Assembly (NCBI GenBank): GCA_004028495.1
Contig: MTKS01000057.1
Coordinates: forward strand, 1-7,962
DNA length: 7,962 nt
DNA from: Candidatus Electrothrix marina
GTDB taxonomy: Bacteria > Desulfobacterota > Desulfobulbia > Desulfobulbales > Desulfobulbaceae
Reading direction: 5' to 3'
This document shows, in pieces, positions 5,742-7,962 of the stretch (positions are counted from its first letter, which is position 1; every line of letters begins with the position of its first letter). A program made the translations under genes and the position numbers. Below the pieces are notes generated by a model, which was not told the DNA's origin, searched no databases, and worked only from the letters and a program-made list of their open reading frames with translations.

Positions 5742-5984
5742 ATGAATAATATATTAAAAAAAAAACTGGTACATTTGGAATAAAAAAAATATTTTATTTC
5801 CTGTAATTATCGTATTGTTCTCCACATGTTTTTTTTATTCTATCAATTCCAGATAACTTTCTGGCAAGGTGATCGATTTATGATTCCGATCTATTTTATC
5901 AGTTTAATTTGGTTTTTCTTTCAGCTGAGCACAATTTTTGTTTTCTTCAGGATAAATGAGGAGAAAAGAAGGGGTTGCAATTGA
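5742..5984 (+). pseudogene. Small two-helix membrane ORF, apparently broken at homopolymers
   Basis: ATG 5742, seven bases after the preceding stop, opens MNNILKKKLVHLE and then meets TAA. Omitting the T before the A8 run (about 5783) opens a hydrophobic frame, KKNILFPVIIVLFSTCFF. Adding one T in the T8 run at 5829-5836 leads into LFYQFQITFWQGDRF and a second hydrophobic stretch, IPIYFISLIWFFFQLS, ending [11 protein letters not shown] with TGA at 5982-5984. The repaired product would be about 81 residues with two membrane helices, filling the gap between two glycosyltransferase genes exactly and overlapping the next gene's possible TTG starts. As read, only a 52-aa ORF from ATG 5826, or a 34-aa ORF from ATG 5880, exists. 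The latter has AAGGTGA (5866-5872) seven bases upstream and could be a genuine one-helix protein. The region is very T-rich, so hydrophobic reading is partly expected by chance. No family is recognised. Confidence 0.4.
5866..5872 (+). promoter_or_regulatory. Candidate Shine-Dalgarno for a 34-aa membrane peptide
   Basis: AAGGTGA precedes ATG 5880 by seven bases. If used, it yields a 34-residue single-helix peptide (5880-5984) immediately before the fusion gene, with translation ending at the next start. It may instead be a chance match within a broken gene. Confidence 0.3.
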
Positions 5985-5986
5985 TT

Positions 5987-7666
5987 ATGGACTCAGAAAA
6001 ATATTACAAGCTGTCTGTTATTATTCCTATATATAATGAGGAAAAAACACTCAACAGGGTGATAGATGCTGTTCTGGCAATTGATCTTCCTCTGGCTAAG
6101 GAAATTATTATAGTTGATGACGCCTCAACCGATGGAACGCAGAAACTTATAGAACAACTGCCGGACGAAGGGGTTGTGAAAATTTTTCATAAGAAAAATC
6201 AAGGAAAAGGAGCAGCATTACGTTCCGGTTTTGCCAAAGCAACAGGAGATATTGTTCTGATTCAGGATGCGGATTTGGAATATGATCCGGCGGAATACCC
6301 GAAGTTATTAAAGCCTATATTGGACGGCAGGGCTGATGTGGTCTATGGATCACGATTTATCGGCTCCGATGCTCACCGAGTTCTTTATTTTTGGCATATG
6401 GTCGGTAATCGTTTTTTGACACTCCTGTCGAATACATGCTCCAATCTGAATTTGACCGATATGGAAACCTGCTATAAGGTTTTCAAAAAAGATGTTCTTG
6501 ACCGGATAAAATTAGAGGAAAATCGTTTTGGTATTGAGCCGGAGATGACGGCAAAAATAGCCCGATTAGTACAGGATCAAGAACTTGCCGTCTATGAAGT
6601 CGGGATTTCCTATTCCGGGCGTACCTATAGTGAAGGTAAAAAAATCGGCATCAAAGATGCTTTTCGGGCTGCATGGTGTATTTGGAAGTATAATTCAACA
6701 ACAACCGCAAAAATAATTAAGTACTTCACGCATGGTTCCATTGTTGCCTTGTTCCAGTTCATCTTTATGGTACTCTTGGTTCGCGGAGCAAATTTATGCA
6801 CTGCGTATGAACTCAATGTAGCAAATATACTGAGTATTGAAGGGGCGTTGCTCATAGCCTTTTTCCTGCACTCAACACTCACATGGCATGTCAAATTCAC
6901 TTCAATCAATGAAGTTGTAAAAAGTCTCTTTGAATTTCATCTTGTTACCAGTGTGAGTATTCTCACAAGAATCGGCAGTTTTTATTTTTTGAATTTCCTC
7001 GGTCTTCATTATATCCCTAATTTGACCATCGGAGTTGTCGCGGCAATTTTAATTAACTATTTCGGCTATGAAAAAATCGTTTTCAACAGGGACAGGATAA
7101 AGCAGGAACCTTTCATGGAGCCTATTCTCCGAAAGATGAGAATCAGAAGGGTGCTTAACGAGATCAAAAAGAAACCGGAATGTGCACTTCTTGATGTGGG
7201 ATGTGGTTTCAATCATGCCTTTTTGTCCGCTGTTGAACCCTATATCGGGAGCGGGACCGGCATTGATTTCAAGGTTCCTGAAAAAACATCTGCTAAGATT
7301 ACCACCGTCCAGACCCGGTTGGATAAAAAATTGCCCTTTAAAGACAACACGTTTGATACGGCGACGATGCTTGCAGTACTCGAACATCTCGATCATCCAT
7401 TAGAAATCACACGAGAAATAGCGAGAGTAATTAAGCCGGGCGGAAAATTAATCCTGACCGTACCCGGAAAAAAAGCAAAACCTGTGCTTGAATTTCTTTC
7501 TTTTAAGTTGGGCATTGTTAACCGCGCTGAGATTGAAGACCATAAAAAATATTATGACCTTGAGGAATTGAGGGATATTGTTCAACAAGTTGATACTTTG
7601 GGGATTATTCATCACAGACATTTCCAGTTAGGCATGAATAATTTTTGCGTAATCCAAAAGCAATAG
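5987..7666 (+). CDS. Fusion: GT2 (DPM1-like) - GtrA-like membrane domain - SAM methyltransferase (559 aa)
   Basis: Three domains share one uninterrupted frame (residues from ATG 5987). First, a DPM1-type GT2 domain at 8-235: [22 protein letters not shown] (43-51), QDADLEYDP with DAD at 94-96, [13 protein letters not shown] and [14 protein letters not shown]. It should load a sugar on polyprenyl phosphate. Second, a GtrA-like region at about 246-366 with four hydrophobic helices, ending [13 protein letters not shown]; GtrA proteins are thought to help flip lipid-linked sugars. Third, a class I methyltransferase at about 396-559: LLDVGCG (401-407), acidic GID (425-427), [18 protein letters not shown] and [12 protein letters not shown]. 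Four helices would keep both catalytic domains in the cytosol, where nucleotide sugars and SAM are found. GT2-GtrA fusions are known; the added methyltransferase is unusual. Start choice is uncertain: TTG 5981 is seven bases from AAGGGG (5968-5973), ATG 5987 is thirteen, and TTG 5975 is too close. The methyl acceptor is unknown. Confidence 0.9.
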   Translation: MDSEKYYKLSVIIPIYNEEKTLNRVIDAVLAIDLPLAKEIIIVDDASTDGTQKLIEQLPDEGVVKIFHKKNQGKGAALRSGFAKATGDIVLIQDADLEYDPAEYPKLLKPILDGRADVVYGSRFIGSDAHRVLYFWHMVGNRFLTLLSNTCSNLNLTDMETCYKVFKKDVLDRIKLEENRFGIEPEMTAKIARLVQDQELAVYEVGISYSGRTYSEGKKIGIKDAFRAAWCIWKYNSTTTAKIIKYFTHGSIVALFQFIFMVLLVRGANLCTAYELNVANILSIEGALLIAFFLHSTLTWHVKFTSINEVVKSLFEFHLVTSVSILTRIGSFYFLNFLGLHYIPNLTIGVVAAILINYFGYEKIVFNRDRIKQEPFMEPILRKMRIRRVLNEIKKKPECALLDVGCGFNHAFLSAVEPYIGSGTGIDFKVPEKTSAKITTVQTRLDKKLPFKDNTFDTATMLAVLEHLDHPLEITREIARVIKPGGKLILTVPGKKAKPVLEFLSFKLGIVNRAEIEDHKKYYDLEELRDIVQQVDTLGIIHHRHFQLGMNNFCVIQKQ

Positions 7667-7708
7667 TGTGCCTGAGAGCAGCTTTCATTTTCACACCTAG
7701 CTCCATCT

Positions 7709-7962
7709 ATGGCTGAACTTGCCGTCATCATTGTCACCCATAATTCTCAGGATGTTCTTCCTCGTTGTTTGGATGCCCTCAGCCGGCAAACGATCCAAGC
7801 TGATATCGTCTTGGTAGATTCAGGATCCAAGGATGTTTCATATCTGGATGCCTACAGGATGAGATCCGGCATCAGGGTTATTCTTGAAGAAAATATAGGA
7901 TTCAGCCGAGCTAATAACAGAGGCTGTCAAGCTCTATCTCAGGCAGCGGAATTTATCCTTTT
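7709..7962 (+). CDS. Glycosyltransferase family 2, N-terminal part (cut by window end)
   Basis: The open frame from ATG 7709 runs off the window after 84 complete codons. It starts AELAVIIVTHNSQDVLPRCL, continues LVDSGSKD (nucleotide-binding loop, about residues 36-43), and has the ENIGFSRANNRG segment (about 63-74) typical of rhamnosyltransferase-like GT2 enzymes (WcaE/RfbN group). The metal-binding and catalytic motifs lie beyond the edge. It follows the fusion gene by 42 bases on the same strand. No good ribosome site is seen before the ATG, which sits in a C/T-rich stretch, so the start is somewhat uncertain, although the motif spacing fits it well. It is probably a further member of the glycan cluster. 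Confidence 0.85.
   Translation, partial: MAELAVIIVTHNSQDVLPRCLDALSRQTIQADIVLVDSGSKDVSYLDAYRMRSGIRVILEENIGFSRANNRGCQALSQAAEFIL

Noticed and set aside
7670..7706. Possible terminator between the fusion gene and the last glycosyltransferase gene
   Set aside because: Only a weak GAGC/GCTC pairing is seen, with no stable stem and no T-run. The genes probably share a transcript.

Overview
The window looks like chromosomal DNA of a Gram-negative bacterium. The ArgS type, the divergent and overlapping gene packing and the overall protein style suggest Desulfobacterota (Desulfobulbales-like, possibly the cable-bacteria group). That placement is an impression from protein style, not a database result. 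No RNA gene, insertion sequence, prophage or CRISPR array is visible.

Layout. Positions 14-256 hold nine short palindromes whose order is itself mirror-symmetric: a palindrome built of palindromes, REP/BIME-like. argS (299-1957, +) follows, an essential housekeeping gene. It converges on a Nudix hydrolase gene (1985-2512, -). The 3' ends of these two genes sit in a long imperfect inverted repeat (1956-2049). Upstream of the Nudix gene, reading on the minus strand, are a sigma70-like promoter (2774-2802), a leader with a 9-bp inverted repeat, and a tiny ORF with a strong Shine-Dalgarno that appears frameshifted (2571-2676). About 340 bases without a recognisable gene follow. Next comes a decayed TolB/PD40-like beta-propeller gene (3141-3697, +), readable only across three frames.

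From 3714 to the window end runs a co-directional glycan-assembly cluster: a membrane-anchored DPM1/GtrB-type polyprenyl-phosphate glycosyltransferase (3714-4679), a WcaE/RfbN-like GT2 coupled to it by a one-base stop/start overlap (4679-5734), a broken or very small membrane ORF (5742-5984), a three-part fusion of GT2, GtrA-like membrane domain and SAM methyltransferase (5987-7666), and the start of a fourth GT2 (7709 onward, cut by the window edge). Such genes normally build a surface polysaccharide, O-antigen or glycoprotein glycan from nucleotide sugars. The two DPM1-type enzymes would charge the lipid carrier with single sugars, the GtrA-like domain may help flip a product, and the GT2 enzymes would extend the chain. 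The sugars cannot be read from sequence.

The cluster is visibly richer in A/T than argS, which fits an accessory, possibly transferred locus. The points most worth a second look are the nested palindrome block, the GT2-GtrA-methyltransferase fusion, and single-base disruptions that occur only in the small or dispensable ORFs while all long genes are intact.
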